64,000 nucleotides of DNA. Origin: Saccharopolyspora indica. Lineage in GTDB: Bacteria; Actinomycetota; Actinomycetes; Mycobacteriales; Pseudonocardiaceae. The position numbers were made by a program, and so were the translations under genes. Of the stretch, positions 14,547 through 23,844 are shown piece by piece; position 1 is the first letter of the stretch; each line of letters begins with the position of its first letter. A model generated the notes under the pieces. The model was not told where the DNA came from. It saw only the letters and a program-made list of their open reading frames with translations, and made no database searches. The stretch covers positions 186,001 through 250,000 of the forward strand of contig NZ_JAQGLB010000002.1 in NCBI RefSeq assembly GCF_027853965.1, written 5' to 3'.

Positions 14547-17500
14547 ATGGGTACGTCTGTGAAATCTCCGCTCGCTGATCTGCGGGACCGCTTGCCCGAG
14601 CTGATGCTGCACGACCAGCGTCGGCTGCGTCGCCGCATCGAGGGGGCGCGCAAGATCCGCGACCCCAAGGCCTTGCAGTCGGTCACCGAGGCGATCACCG
14701 CTGAGGTCGAGACCGCGGAGCTGCGCATCGAGAACCGGCGCGCCAACGTACCCGAGGTCCGCTATCCGGAGAACCTGCCGGTCAGCCAGCGCCGGGACGA
14801 TCTGCTCGCCGCCATCCGCGATCACCAGGTGGTCATCGTCGCTGGTGAGACGGGCTCCGGTAAGACGACCCAGCTGCCCAAGATGTGCCTGGAGCTCGGC
14901 CGTGGCATCAAGGGCGTGATCGGGCACACCCAGCCCCGCAGGCTGGCGGCCCGCACCGTCGCCGAGCGGGTCGCCGAGGAAACCGGCACCGAGCTCGGCA
15001 GCGCGATCGGCTACCAGGTGCGGTTCACCGAACGCGCGGGCGAGGACACGCTGGTCAAGCTGATGACCGACGGCATCCTGCTCGCCGAGATCCAGCACGA
15101 CCGGCTGCTGCGGCGCTACGACACGCTGATCATCGACGAGGCGCACGAGCGCAGCCTGAACATCGACTTCATCCTCGGCTACCTCAAGCAGCTGCTGCCG
15201 CGCCGACCCGACCTGAAGGTGATCATCACCTCCGCGACCATCGACCCGGAGCGCTTCTCCCGGCACTTCGACGACGCGCCGGTGGTCGAGGTCTCCGGCC
15301 GCACCTACCCCGTCGAGGTGCGCTACCGGCCGCTGCTGGACGACTCGGACGAGTCCGAGGACGTGGTGCGCGACCAGACGCAGGCGATCTGCGAGGCGGT
15401 GGACGAGCTCTGCGCGGAGGGGCCCGGCGACATCCTGGTCTTCCTCAGCGGTGAGCGGGAGATCCGGGACGCCGAGGACGCGCTGCGGCAGCAGAACCTG
15501 CGCAACACCGAGATCCTCCCGCTGTACGCGCGGCTGTCCGCCGCCGAGCAGCACCGCGTGTTCCAGCCGCACCCCGGCCGCCGGATCGTGCTGTCCACCA
15601 ACGTGGCCGAGACGTCGCTGACGGTGCCGGGCATCAAGTACGTCATCGACCCGGGCACCGCGCGCATCTCCCGGTACAGCTTCCGCACCAAGGTGCAGCG
15701 GCTGCCGATCGAGCCGGTCTCGCAGGCCTCGGCCAACCAGCGCAAGGGCCGCTGCGGCCGGGTCTCCGAGGGCATCTGCATCCGGCTGTACTCCGAGGCG
15801 GACTTCCTGGCCCGCCCCGAGTTCACCGACCCGGAGATCCTGCGCACCCACCTGGCCTCGGTGATCCTGCAGATGACCTCCCTGGGGCTCGGCGAGATCG
15901 AGTCCTTCCCGTTCCTGGAGCCACCGGACCGCAGGCAGATCACCGACGGCGTCAACCTGCTGCAGGAGCTGGGCGCGCTGGACAGCGCGAAGACCGAGCT
16001 GCACAAGCGGCTCACCCCGGTCGGGCGCAAGCTCGCGCAGCTGCCCATCGACCCGCGGCTGGCCCGCATGGTGCTGGAAGCCGAGCGCAACGGCTGCCTG
16101 CGCGAGGTGCTGGTGGTCGTCGCGGCGCTGTCCATCCAGGATCCGCGCGAGCGACCGACCGACAAGCAGCAGACGGCCGACCAGAAGCACGCGCGCTTCG
16201 TGGACAAGGACGCCGAGTCCGACTTCATCACCTACCTCTCCATGTGGCGGTACCTGCGGACGCAGCAGAAGGAGCTGTCGTCCAACCAGTTCCGCAAGCT
16301 GTGCCGCGCGGACTTCCTCAACTACCTGCGGGTGCGCGAGTGGCAGGACCTCTACGGCCAGCTGCGGCAGATGGTCCGGTCGATGGGCATGACGCTCAAC
16401 GACCAGGAGGCCGACGCGACGCGGATCCACCAGTCGGTGCTGGCCGGTCTGCTCTCGCACATCGGGCTCAAGGACGTCGAGAAGAAGTCCGGCCAGCCGG
16501 GCCGCGGCGCCAACGAGTACCAGGGCGCCCGCAACGCCAAGTTCGCCGTTTTCCCCGGTTCCTCGCTGTTCAAGAAGCCACCGCGCTGGGTGATGGCCGC
16601 CGAGCTGGTGGAGACCTCCCGGTTGTGGGCGCGCATCGTCGCGCGAGTCGAACCGGAGTGGGTGGAGCGGCTCGCGCAGCACCTGGTCAAGCGCAGCTAC
16701 AGCGAACCGCACTGGGAGAAGGACCGGGCTGCCGTGGTGGCCACCGAGCGGGTCACCCTCTACGGCGTTCCGCTGGTGGTCGGCCGCAAGGTCAACTACG
16801 GCCGCATCGATCCGGAGCTCTGCCGCGAGCTGTTCGTCCGGCACGCGCTGGTCGAAGGCGACTGGGAGACCCGGCACGCGTTCTTCCGCGAGAACCGGGC
16901 GCTGCTCGACGAGGTCGAGGACCTGGAGGAGCGCGCGCGTCGGCGCGACATCCTGGTCGACGACGAGACCCTGTTCGAGTTCTACGACCAGCGCGTCGGC
17001 GCCGAGGTGGTCTCCGGCAGGCACTTCGACTCCTGGTGGAAGAAGGCGCGCGGCGAGCAGCCCGACCTGCTCAACTTCGAGAAGTCGATGCTGATCAACC
17101 AGCAGTCGGCGGCGGTCAGCGACCGGGACTACCCGGACACCTGGCCGCGGGGCGGACTCCGGTTGGCGCTGTCCTACCAGTTCGAGCCGGGTTCGGACGC
17201 CGACGGCGTGACCGCGCACATCCCGCTCCCGGTGCTCAACCAGGTCGACCCGAGCGGGTTCGACTGGCAGATCCCCGGGCTGCGCGAGGAGCTGGTCACC
17301 GCGCTGCTGAAGTCGCTGCCGAAGGCGCTGCGCCGGAACTTCGTGCCCGCTCCCGATTTCGCCAAGGCGGTGCTGTCCCGGATCGAGCCGATGACCGCTC
17401 CGCTGCTGGAGAGCCTGCAGCAGGGCCTCAAGCAGATGACCGGGGTCGCGGTGCCGGGCACCGAGTGGGACCTGGACAAGGTGCCGGACCACCTGAAGAT

Positions 17501-18488
17501 GACCTTCCGGGTGGTGGACGGCAAGGGGCGCAAGCTCGCCGAGTCCAAGGACCTGGACGCGCTGAAGCGGAAGCTGAAGCCGAAGCTGCGCGCGGAGATC
17601 TCCGCTGCCGCCGACGACATCGAGCAGCGCGGCCTGCGCTCCTGGAGCTTCGGTGCGCTGCCGCGCACCTTCGAGCAGCAGCGGTCCGGGCACGCGGTGA
17701 AGGCCTATCCGGCGCTGGTCGACGATGGCGACAGCGTCGCGGTGCGCATGTTCGACACGCAGGAGGAGCAGCGCCGGGCGCTGTGGGACGGCACCCGCAG
17801 GCTCCTGCTGCTGAACCTGCCCTCGCCGGTGAAGTCCATCCAGCGCGGCATGAGCGGCACCACCCGACTGGTGCTGGGCGGCAGCCGGTACGGCGACCTC
17901 AACGCCGTGCTGGAGGACTGCGAGCGCTGCGCCGTCGACAAGCTGATGGCCGACAACGGCGGGCCGGTCTGGGACGAGGCGGCGTTCGCCGCGCTGCAGG
18001 ACAAGGTCCGGGCGCAGCTGGGCGCGGTCACCGTCGACGCGATGTCCAAAGTGGAGCAGGTCCTGGTCGCGGCGCAGCGGGTCGAGTCCGCGCTCGCGGA
18101 CCGGGCCAAGGTGCTGCCCGCCGAGTCCTACGCCGACATCCGGGCGCAGCTGGACGCGCTGCTGCACCCCGGCTTCGTGACCGCGGCCGGGTTCGCCCGG
18201 TTGCCCGACCTGGTGCGCTACCTGCGCGCGATCGAGCAGCGGCTGGACAAGCTCCAGTACCACCCGCAGCGCGACCGGGACTGGATGTACCAGGTGGACG
18301 AGGTCGAGGAGCGCTATCGGGACCTGCTGGCCGGGGTGCCGCAGGGGCGTTCCCCGAGCGAAGCCCTGCAGCACGTCGGCTGGATGATCGAGGAGCTGCG
18401 GGTGAGCCTGTTCGCGCAGGCGATCGGCACGGCGTACCCGGTGTCGGTCAAGCGCGTCCATCGCGCGATGGACAAGCTGTCGGCCTGA
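14547..18488 (+). CDS. hrpA: ATP-dependent RNA helicase HrpA (DEAH box)
   Basis: This very long DEAH-box helicase of about 1,313 residues matches the length of enterobacterial HrpA. Motif I is GETGSGKTT (K106), motif II DEAHER (D197), motif III SATID, and motif VI is in QRKGRCGRVSEG. The OB-fold and the long C-terminal DUF3418-type region follow. It probably unwinds mRNA or rescues stalled ribosomes, as in E. coli. The start could be ATG 14532 or 14547; neither has a strong SD. It has its own transcription unit, convergent with the DegV gene. Confidence 0.95.
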   Translation: MGTSVKSPLADLRDRLPELMLHDQRRLRRRIEGARKIRDPKALQSVTEAITAEVETAELRIENRRANVPEVRYPENLPVSQRRDDLLAAIRDHQVVIVAGETGSGKTTQLPKMCLELGRGIKGVIGHTQPRRLAARTVAERVAEETGTELGSAIGYQVRFTERAGEDTLVKLMTDGILLAEIQHDRLLRRYDTLIIDEAHERSLNIDFILGYLKQLLPRRPDLKVIITSATIDPERFSRHFDDAPVVEVSGRTYPVEVRYRPLLDDSDESEDVVRDQTQAICEAVDELCAEGPGDILVFLSGEREIRDAEDALRQQNLRNTEILPLYARLSAAEQHRVFQPHPGRRIVLSTNVAETSLTVPGIKYVIDPGTARISRYSFRTKVQRLPIEPVSQASANQRKGRCGRVSEGICIRLYSEADFLARPEFTDPEILRTHLASVILQMTSLGLGEIESFPFLEPPDRRQITDGVNLLQELGALDSAKTELHKRLTPVGRKLAQLPIDPRLARMVLEAERNGCLREVLVVVAALSIQDPRERPTDKQQTADQKHARFVDKDAESDFITYLSMWRYLRTQQKELSSNQFRKLCRADFLNYLRVREWQDLYGQLRQMVRSMGMTLNDQEADATRIHQSVLAGLLSHIGLKDVEKKSGQPGRGANEYQGARNAKFAVFPGSSLFKKPPRWVMAAELVETSRLWARIVARVEPEWVERLAQHLVKRSYSEPHWEKDRAAVVATERVTLYGVPLVVGRKVNYGRIDPELCRELFVRHALVEGDWETRHAFFRENRALLDEVEDLEERARRRDILVDDETLFEFYDQRVGAEVVSGRHFDSWWKKARGEQPDLLNFEKSMLINQQSAAVSDRDYPDTWPRGGLRLALSYQFEPGSDADGVTAHIPLPVLNQVDPSGFDWQIPGLREELVTALLKSLPKALRRNFVPAPDFAKAVLSRIEPMTAPLLESLQQGLKQMTGVAVPGTEWDLDKVPDHLKMTFRVVDGKGRKLAESKDLDALKRKLKPKLRAEISAAADDIEQRGLRSWSFGALPRTFEQQRSGHAVKAYPALVDDGDSVAVRMFDTQEEQRRALWDGTRRLLLLNLPSPVKSIQRGMSGTTRLVLGGSRYGDLNAVLEDCERCAVDKLMADNGGPVWDEAAFAALQDKVRAQLGAVTVDAMSKVEQVLVAAQRVESALADRAKVLPAESYADIRAQLDALLHPGFVTAAGFARLPDLVRYLRAIEQRLDKLQYHPQRDRDWMYQVDEVEERYRDLLAGVPQGRSPSEALQHVGWMIEELRVSLFAQAIGTAYPVSVKRVHRAMDKLSA

Positions 18489-18845
18489 GGCGGTCAGCAG
18501 GCGCAGCACGGTGGTGGGCGACATGGGGTTCCTCCGGAAGATCGGTTTCGGGTGAGCGGTCGCGGCGCGGAAGCGGAATGTGATCGCTTCGCGCCGCCCC
18601 GAAATCGAGTATCCGGAGTCGAACGCCTGTTTGCATCACTCGATGGAGTGGGAACTTCCCGGAAATCGCCGGGAATTTGCTGAAATCCCTTCGGAATTAA
18701 CCGGTTTCGCAATGCCGACCTGAACGGCGGGCGCCTTCAGGGCCTGGTTCGTGGCGCGGCTTCAGCCGTGTCCGCGCGAAATGGGCTCGCGGGCGAAAGG
18801 CGAGCAGCGCGGAGCCGTTGTCCGCGGGGGTGTTCGGCGGTGGGT
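18489..18845. other. Intergenic region with a large hairpin and an antisense RBS-ATG
   Basis: No confident gene is seen in these 357 bases between convergent hrpA and DegV. A long imperfect hairpin occupies 18546-18604: outer arms TTTCGGG/CCCGAAA and inner arms GGCGCGGAAGCG/CGCTTCGCGCC. On the minus strand this hairpin is followed by CGGAGGAACCCC and ATG (18524), a textbook ribosome-binding site. The frame it opens runs antisense through hrpA. The AT-richer stretch 18605-18720 contains further short inverted repeats. Confidence 0.5.
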
Positions 18846-19688
18846 TCAGGCGGGGGAGACCGTCACGCCGAGCGCGCCCGGTCCGGCGTGGGCGCCGAGT
18901 ATCGCGCTCGTCTCCGCCACGGTGGCGCGGCGGATCTGGGGCAGCTGCGAGCGCAGCTCGTCGAGCACCTGCTTGGCGCGGTCGGCGAACTCGAAGTGCT
19001 CGACGCCGATGTCGACCGGGCTGTTGCCCGCCCGCTGGACCGCCGTGCTCACGGCCTTCTTGAGCGCGCGGTCGGTGCCGATTCCCTTGGCCTGCTGGTC
19101 GATGATGCCCTCCTTGAGGGCCAGCACCGGTTTGATCGACAGCGCTTGGCCGAGCCACGCCTGCGCCCGGCCGATCCGGCCGCCGCGCTGCAGGTATTCC
19201 AGCGTGTCGACGTAGAGCAGCTGCATCGTGCTGCGCAGGCGCCGGTCCAGCACGCTCATCACGCCCTGCGGAGTCGCGCCGGAGGCGGCGGCTTCGGCCG
19301 CGGCGATCACCGAGAAGCCGAGGCTGAGCCCGACCAGGCGTGAATCGACCACGTAGACCGGGATGCCGATCTCCGCTGCCGCGGTGCGCGCGGAGTCGCA
19401 GGTGCGGGACAGGCCTTCGGAGATGTGCACCGAGATGATCGCCTCGGCGCCGCCTGCCACCGCGTCGCTGTAGTTCCAGAAGAAGGCGGGCGCCGGCGGT
19501 TCCCCGGTCGCCACCGGGGTGCCCTCGCGCATCGCCTCCGCCAGCTGGGCGTGCGGCACCCGGCGTTCGTCGTTGTGCTCCTCGCCGACCTTCAGCTCCA
19601 GCTGGACGACGGAGATGCCCAGCTGATCGGCGACATCGAGTGGGATGGAAGCCGTCGAGTCGGTCACGATGGCGACGCGTTGCCTCAT
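18846..19688 (-). CDS. DegV family fatty-acid-binding protein
   Basis: This 280-residue DegV-fold protein binds a fatty acid and, in firmicutes, presents it to fatty acid kinase FakA. The start RVAIVTDSTASIP, the segment SEGLSRTCDSAR (a conserved Ser-containing loop) and GGRIGRAQAWLG support the family. The start is ATG 19688, since only from here does the frame match. No FakA-like kinase gene is adjacent. It is divergent from etfB across 284 bp. Confidence 0.9.
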   Translation of the reverse strand: MRQRVAIVTDSTASIPLDVADQLGISVVQLELKVGEEHNDERRVPHAQLAEAMREGTPVATGEPPAPAFFWNYSDAVAGGAEAIISVHISEGLSRTCDSARTAAAEIGIPVYVVDSRLVGLSLGFSVIAAAEAAASGATPQGVMSVLDRRLRSTMQLLYVDTLEYLQRGGRIGRAQAWLGQALSIKPVLALKEGIIDQQAKGIGTDRALKKAVSTAVQRAGNSPVDIGVEHFEFADRAKQVLDELRSQLPQIRRATVAETSAILGAHAGPGALGVTVSPA

Positions 19689-19972
19689 GCGGTTCAGGCT
19701 ACTAAGCGGTAAACATTCTTCATATCTGCCCCGCGAAGGTGTCCGTATCATTCCGTTCGGATCGCGGCGGAAAAGGTGAGTACTGTCACGTGCGGGGCCC
19801 GGCCGAACCGCCGCTACCGGCCGGTAACATCACCGGTGGTTGGCATCACTGTGCTTTTCCACGAGGGGCATGGCAAGGTCAACCTACCCGGGCCGCACAG
19901 CGCCGGGTCCGCAAGCAAAGCCGCTGGAGGGCCAGCGAGCGCCGTCAGTCCGCAGGAGGTCGAAGAGGGCCC

Positions 19973-20755
19973 ATGAACATCGTCGTCCTGGTCAAGCAGG
20001 TGCCCGACACGTATTCCGAGCGGAAGCTCAAGGATGCGGATCACACGTTGGACCGCGAATCGGCTGATGCGGTTTTGGATGAGATCAACGAGCGCGCGGT
20101 TGAGGAAGCGCTGTTGATCAAGGAGGCGCAGGGCGGTGAGGTGACCGTTCTGTGCATGGGCCCGGACCGCGCCACTGATGCGATCCGCAAGGCGCTGTCG
20201 ATGGGTGCCGACAAGGCCGTGCACCTGTCCGATGAGGCGTTGGCGGGTTCGGATGCTCCGGCGACCGCTCGTGCGCTGGCGAAGGCGATCGGCACCGTCG
20301 AGGGTGTCGACCTGGTGATCGCGGGCAACGAGTCGACCGATGGCCGCGCGGGTGCGGTTCCGGCGATGGTGGCCGAGGTGCTGGGCTGGCCGCAGCTGAC
20401 TTACGCGCGCAAGGTCACCACCGACGGCTCCAACGTGCAGATCGAGCGCGAGACCGACGCGGGTGTGTTCACCGTCGAGGCGGGGCTGCCCGCCGTGGTC
20501 AGCGTGACGGAGAAGATCAACGAGCCGCGGTACCCGTCGTTCAAGGGCATCATGGCCGCGAAGAAGAAGCCGGTCGCGGTGCTGTCGCTGGCCGATGCCG
20601 GGATCGACGCCGCTGAGGTCGGGCTGGCCAACGCCGCTTCGCAGGTCGTCGAGTCGGCGCCGAAGCCGCCGAAGTCCGGTGGTGTGAAGGTCACCGACGA
20701 GGGCGAGGGCGGCGTGCAGGTCGCGGAGTTCCTGGCCGGCGAGAAGCTGCTCTGA
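19973..20755 (+). CDS. etfB: Electron transfer flavoprotein beta subunit
   Basis: This is the 260-residue beta subunit of the ETF heterodimer, which carries electrons from acyl-CoA dehydrogenases to the quinone pool. It starts MNIVVLVKQVPDTYSERKL, and has the ETF beta signature region VIAGNESTDGRAGAVPAMVAE (ADP/AMP site) and the C-terminal IMAAKKKPV. ATG 19973 follows AGAGGG. It lies 34 bp upstream of etfA. Codon use is richer in T-ending codons (GGT, GCT, CGT) than in neighbours, as seen in highly expressed genes of GC-rich actinobacteria. It is equivalent to FixA (Rv3029c). Confidence 0.95.
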   Translation: MNIVVLVKQVPDTYSERKLKDADHTLDRESADAVLDEINERAVEEALLIKEAQGGEVTVLCMGPDRATDAIRKALSMGADKAVHLSDEALAGSDAPATARALAKAIGTVEGVDLVIAGNESTDGRAGAVPAMVAEVLGWPQLTYARKVTTDGSNVQIERETDAGVFTVEAGLPAVVSVTEKINEPRYPSFKGIMAAKKKPVAVLSLADAGIDAAEVGLANAASQVVESAPKPPKSGGVKVTDEGEGGVQVAEFLAGEKLL

Positions 20756-20789
20756 GTCGTTCACGGGTTTTCGAGGAGGCATAGTTTTC

Positions 20790-21740
20790 ATGGCTGAGGT
20801 TCTGGTCCTCGTCGATCACGTGGACGGCGAGGTTAAGAAGGTCACCTACGAGCTGCTGACCGCGGCGCGCCGGATCGGTGAGCCGTCGGCGGTGGTGGTC
20901 GGCGAGCCGGGCACCGCGGGCAAGCTGTCGGAGTCGCTGGGCGCTTATGGTGCGGCGAAGGTGTACGCGGCGGAGTCGGCCGAGGTGGGCCAGTTCCTGG
21001 TGACGCCGCAGGTCGACGTGCTCGCCGCCCTGGTGGGCTCGGCGTCGCCGGCGGCGGTGCTGGTACCGGCGTCCATCGACGGCAAGGAGATCGCCGGGCG
21101 TCTGGCGATCCGGACCGGCTCCGGTCTGCTGTCGGAGGTCGTGGACCTGGACGCCGAGGGTGTCGGTGCGCACTCGCTGTTCGGTGGTACCTATGACGCG
21201 AAGGCCAAGGTCACCAAGGGTGTTCCGGTGATCACGGTGCTGCCGGGCAGCATCGAGGCCGAGCAGGCCGCGGGCGCGGCGGCGGTGGAGTCGGTGGAGG
21301 TTCCGGCCGCCTCGGGCGCGAAGATCACCGGTCGTCAGCCCGCGGAGGCGGGGGACCGTCCGGAGCTGACCGAGGCCAACATCGTGGTCTCCGGTGGCCG
21401 TGGTGTGGGTTCGGCGGAGTCGTTCGAGGTCGTGGAGAAGCTGGCTGACAGCCTGGGTGCTGCGGTGGGTGCTTCGCGTGCTGCGGTGGACTCGGGTTAC
21501 TACCCGCACCAGTTCCAGGTCGGGCAGACCGGTAAGACGGTGTCGCCGCAGCTCTACATCGCGTTGGGCATCTCGGGTGCGATTCAGCACCGGGCGGGCA
21601 TGCAGACCTCGAAGACGATCGTGGCGGTGAACAAGGACGCCGAGGCGCCGATCTTCGAGATCGCCGACTACGGCGTGGTGGGCGACCTGTTCAAGGTCGC
21701 ACCGCAGCTCACCGAGGAGATCACCAAGCGCAAGGGCTGA
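20790..21740 (+). CDS. etfA: Electron transfer flavoprotein alpha subunit
   Basis: This is the 316-residue FAD-binding subunit of ETF. The C-terminal FAD domain has the family signature QVGQTGKTVSPQLYIALGIS, then GAIQHRAGMQ and FEIADYGVVGDLF. It starts at ATG 20790 with GAGGAGG a short way upstream, and pairs with EtfB in one operon closed by a strong hairpin. The two subunits together link beta-oxidation and amino-acid dehydrogenases to respiration. It shares the T-ending codon preference of etfB. Confidence 0.95.
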   Translation: MAEVLVLVDHVDGEVKKVTYELLTAARRIGEPSAVVVGEPGTAGKLSESLGAYGAAKVYAAESAEVGQFLVTPQVDVLAALVGSASPAAVLVPASIDGKEIAGRLAIRTGSGLLSEVVDLDAEGVGAHSLFGGTYDAKAKVTKGVPVITVLPGSIEAEQAAGAAAVESVEVPAASGAKITGRQPAEAGDRPELTEANIVVSGGRGVGSAESFEVVEKLADSLGAAVGASRAAVDSGYYPHQFQVGQTGKTVSPQLYIALGISGAIQHRAGMQTSKTIVAVNKDAEAPIFEIADYGVVGDLFKVAPQLTEEITKRKG

Positions 21741-21757
21741 GCCCAAGACGCGGAAGA

Positions 21758-21787
21758 GGGCGGGTCGCACCGAGGTGCGGCCCGCCC
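21758..21787. terminator. Terminator hairpin between etfA and rnhA
   Basis: Fourteen-base arms GGGCGGGTCGCACC/GGTGCGGCCCGCCC (one G-T mismatch) flank two bases, followed by TTCGCGTTT. It lies between two convergent genes, so it can serve both. Confidence 0.75.
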
Positions 21788-21795
21788 TTCGCGTT

Positions 21796-22254
21796 TCAGC
21801 CCTCCCGGGCCTCGTCGCGACCGCGGCAGGCGAGGCGGTCGGCGCGCTCGTTCTCGGGGTGGCCGTTGTGGCCCTTCACCCACTGCCACTGGACGTCGCC
21901 GTGGCGCGCGCACTCGGTGTCCAGGCGCTGCCACAGATCCGCGTTCTTGACCGGCTTCTTGGCCGAGGTCAGCCAGCCGTTGCGCTTCCAGCCGCGCATC
22001 CACTCGGTGATGCCCTTGAGCACGTAGGTGCTGTCGGTGTGGATGCGCACCGAGGGCATCGGGCGGGTCAGGGCGGCGAGGCCTTCGATCACCGCCATGA
22101 GCTCCATCTTGTTGTTCGTCGTAGCGGCGTCCTTGCCGTAGAGCTCGCGTTCGTGGTCGCCGTAGCGCAGCACGACGCCCCAGCCGCCCGGCCCGGGGTT
22201 CCCACTGCATGCGCCGTCGGTGTAGAGGTCGACGCGCTCGGTCGTTTGCTGCAT
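21796..22254 (-). CDS. rnhA: Ribonuclease HI
   Basis: This 152-residue RNase HI cleaves RNA in RNA-DNA hybrids (primer removal, R-loops). The catalytic acid set is complete: D13 in [13 protein letters not shown]51 in NNKMELMA, D74 in IHTDSTYV and a C-terminal Asp in NERADRLA. The start is ATG 22254; the frame is open upstream but only through repeat DNA. It is convergent with etfA and divergent from the glycosyltransferase, with repeat array C2 in the divergent region. Confidence 0.95.
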   Translation of the reverse strand: MQQTTERVDLYTDGACSGNPGPGGWGVVLRYGDHERELYGKDAATTNNKMELMAVIEGLAALTRPMPSVRIHTDSTYVLKGITEWMRGWKRNGWLTSAKKPVKNADLWQRLDTECARHGDVQWQWVKGHNGHPENERADRLACRGRDEAREG

Positions 22255-22308
22255 GTCCCGGAATCTAGCCGTCGCCGGATCGGGCCGGAGCGGCGAGGCG
22301 GCGCGCAT

Positions 22309-22437
22309 GTGACAGGAAGGTTCCCATGCTCGCAGCCTCTGGGCGGCAGGGAGGTTCCGCTGCTCGCGGGCCGCTGGATGACAGGAAGGTTCCCTTGCTC
22401 GCAGCCCGGCGCGCGGCGGGAAGGTTCCCCTGCCCGG
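22309..22437. repeat. Clustered 25-bp repeat array C2
   Basis: Four units in inverse orientation to array C1 start at 22309, 22343, 22378 and 22413. The first and third are the best copies (GTGACAGGAAGGTTCCC then ATGCTCGC); the second and fourth are degenerate. Spacing is 34-35 bp, tighter than in C1. The array lies between rnhA and the glycosyltransferase, so it occupies a divergent promoter region. Confidence 0.8.
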
Positions 22438-22487
22438 CCGGGAAATCGGGTGCGCCGAGCCCGGGAGCGGTGGCATGCTCGAACGTC

Positions 22488-23708
22488 GTGCGGATCCTGT
22501 TCACGACTGCGCCCGGTTACGGGCTGACGTTCCCGATCGTCCCGTTGGTCTGGGCGGCCAGAGCCGCGGGGCACGAGGTGCTGGTGGCGACCACCGGTGA
22601 GATGGTCGACGCCGCGGCGCGGGCCGGGTTGCCGGTGGCCGACGTGCTGCCGGGGCACGACGTGTGGCAGGAGCTGATCCGCGCCACCGGCTCCCAGGAG
22701 CCGACACCGGAGTTCGAGCGGTTCCTCGCGGTGCGGGGGCTGACCGAGGCGTACGAGAAGCTGCCCAAGGACGCTGGCCCCTTCTCGCTGTTCACGTTGA
22801 CGATGACGCAGGGCAGCATCGAGGTGGGCCGGGCGTTCGGCGCGGACCTCGTCGTGCACACCACCGACCACCCGACGGGCCGGTTGACCGCGGTCGCGCT
22901 GGGGGCGCCGGTGCTGGAGGTCGGCAACCGGGTGTCCTGGTCGTCGCGGGACGGGAGCTTCCGGACCGGGCGGAACTTCTACGACGACGATGAGCTGTCC
23001 CTGATGCTGCGGGCCCAGCTGGGCATCCCGGACGGGCCACCGGAGGTGATCGCGCGGATCGATCCGCGGCCGCCGAGCATGGGCGGGCTGGTCGGCGACG
23101 AACCGGACCAGGTCGACGGGCTGCTGTGGTGGCCGATGCGGTTCGTGCCGTTCAACGGTGGTTCGGCGGTGCCGGAGTGGGCGCTGCGGCGGCAGGACCG
23201 GCCGCGCATCGGTGTCACGCTGGGCACCGTGGTGCCGGTGATGTCCGGCACGAGCAGCCTGTCGGTGGTCGTCGAGGCGCTCGGCGACTTCGACGCGGAC
23301 GTGGTGCTGGCGGGGCGCGAAGCGGATCTCGCCGATGTCGCTCCGCTGCCGGACAACGTGCGGGCGGTGGGTTTCCTGCCGCTGTCGGCGTTCCTGCCGA
23401 CCAGTTCGCTGCTGGTGCACCACGGCGGGTCCGGGACCACGGCGGCCGCGCTGCACCACGGCGTTCCGCAGCTGGTGCTGCCCGCGTTCGCGGACAACCC
23501 GATGTCGGCCGAGCGGGTCGTGGACCGCGGCGTCGGGCTGTCCCACGATCCGACCACAGTGGACGTCGAGGTGGTGCGCGCCGCGGTCCGCAAGCTGCTG
23601 GAGGAACCTGCCTTCGGCGATGCTGCGCGCGAGGTGAGCGCGGAGATGGCGACCCAGCCGAGCCCGGCCTCGGTGCTGGAGCGCGCGTTGGCCGCCCTCC
23701 CCGGGTAA
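22488..23708 (+). CDS. GT1-family glycosyltransferase (macrolide/EryCIII-type)
   Basis: This 406-residue GT-B glycosyltransferase resembles those that attach deoxysugars or glucose to secondary metabolites. The N-terminal half begins [20 protein letters not shown]. The nucleotide-sugar site is [19 protein letters not shown] followed by [10 protein letters not shown], and [19 protein letters not shown] resembles the DUF1205 segment of antibiotic glycosyltransferases. The start is GTG 22488, chosen because the domain begins there; the SD is weak. No aglycone or sugar-pathway gene is adjacent, so it may be a stand-alone detoxifying or tailoring enzyme. Confidence 0.87.
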   Translation: MRILFTTAPGYGLTFPIVPLVWAARAAGHEVLVATTGEMVDAAARAGLPVADVLPGHDVWQELIRATGSQEPTPEFERFLAVRGLTEAYEKLPKDAGPFSLFTLTMTQGSIEVGRAFGADLVVHTTDHPTGRLTAVALGAPVLEVGNRVSWSSRDGSFRTGRNFYDDDELSLMLRAQLGIPDGPPEVIARIDPRPPSMGGLVGDEPDQVDGLLWWPMRFVPFNGGSAVPEWALRRQDRPRIGVTLGTVVPVMSGTSSLSVVVEALGDFDADVVLAGREADLADVAPLPDNVRAVGFLPLSAFLPTSSLLVHHGGSGTTAAALHHGVPQLVLPAFADNPMSAERVVDRGVGLSHDPTTVDVEVVRAAVRKLLEEPAFGDAAREVSAEMATQPSPASVLERALAALPG

Positions 23709-23717
23709 CCCGCTCGT

Positions 23718-23736
23718 CCGGTTGTGCCGCAACCGG
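23718..23736 (+). terminator. Short hairpin after the glycosyltransferase gene
   Basis: CCGGTTG and CAACCGG arms flank a five-base loop nine bases after the stop. There is no T-run. Confidence 0.45.
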
Positions 23737-23844
23737 TCGTTCGGGGCAGTGTTCTCCTCCTGCACCAGGGATTCACCGAAAGTTCCTGCCCCGTGTCCTC
23801 GTCCGGAGTGTTGGGCGTTCGCCGCGCGGCGATACACCTTCGGC

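Noticed and set aside
13917-18524. A 1,535-codon open frame antisense to hrpA
   Set aside because: The composition is the low-complexity Arg/Leu/His/Gln-rich mirror of hrpA codons, with no family pattern. Such frames are common opposite GC-rich genes.
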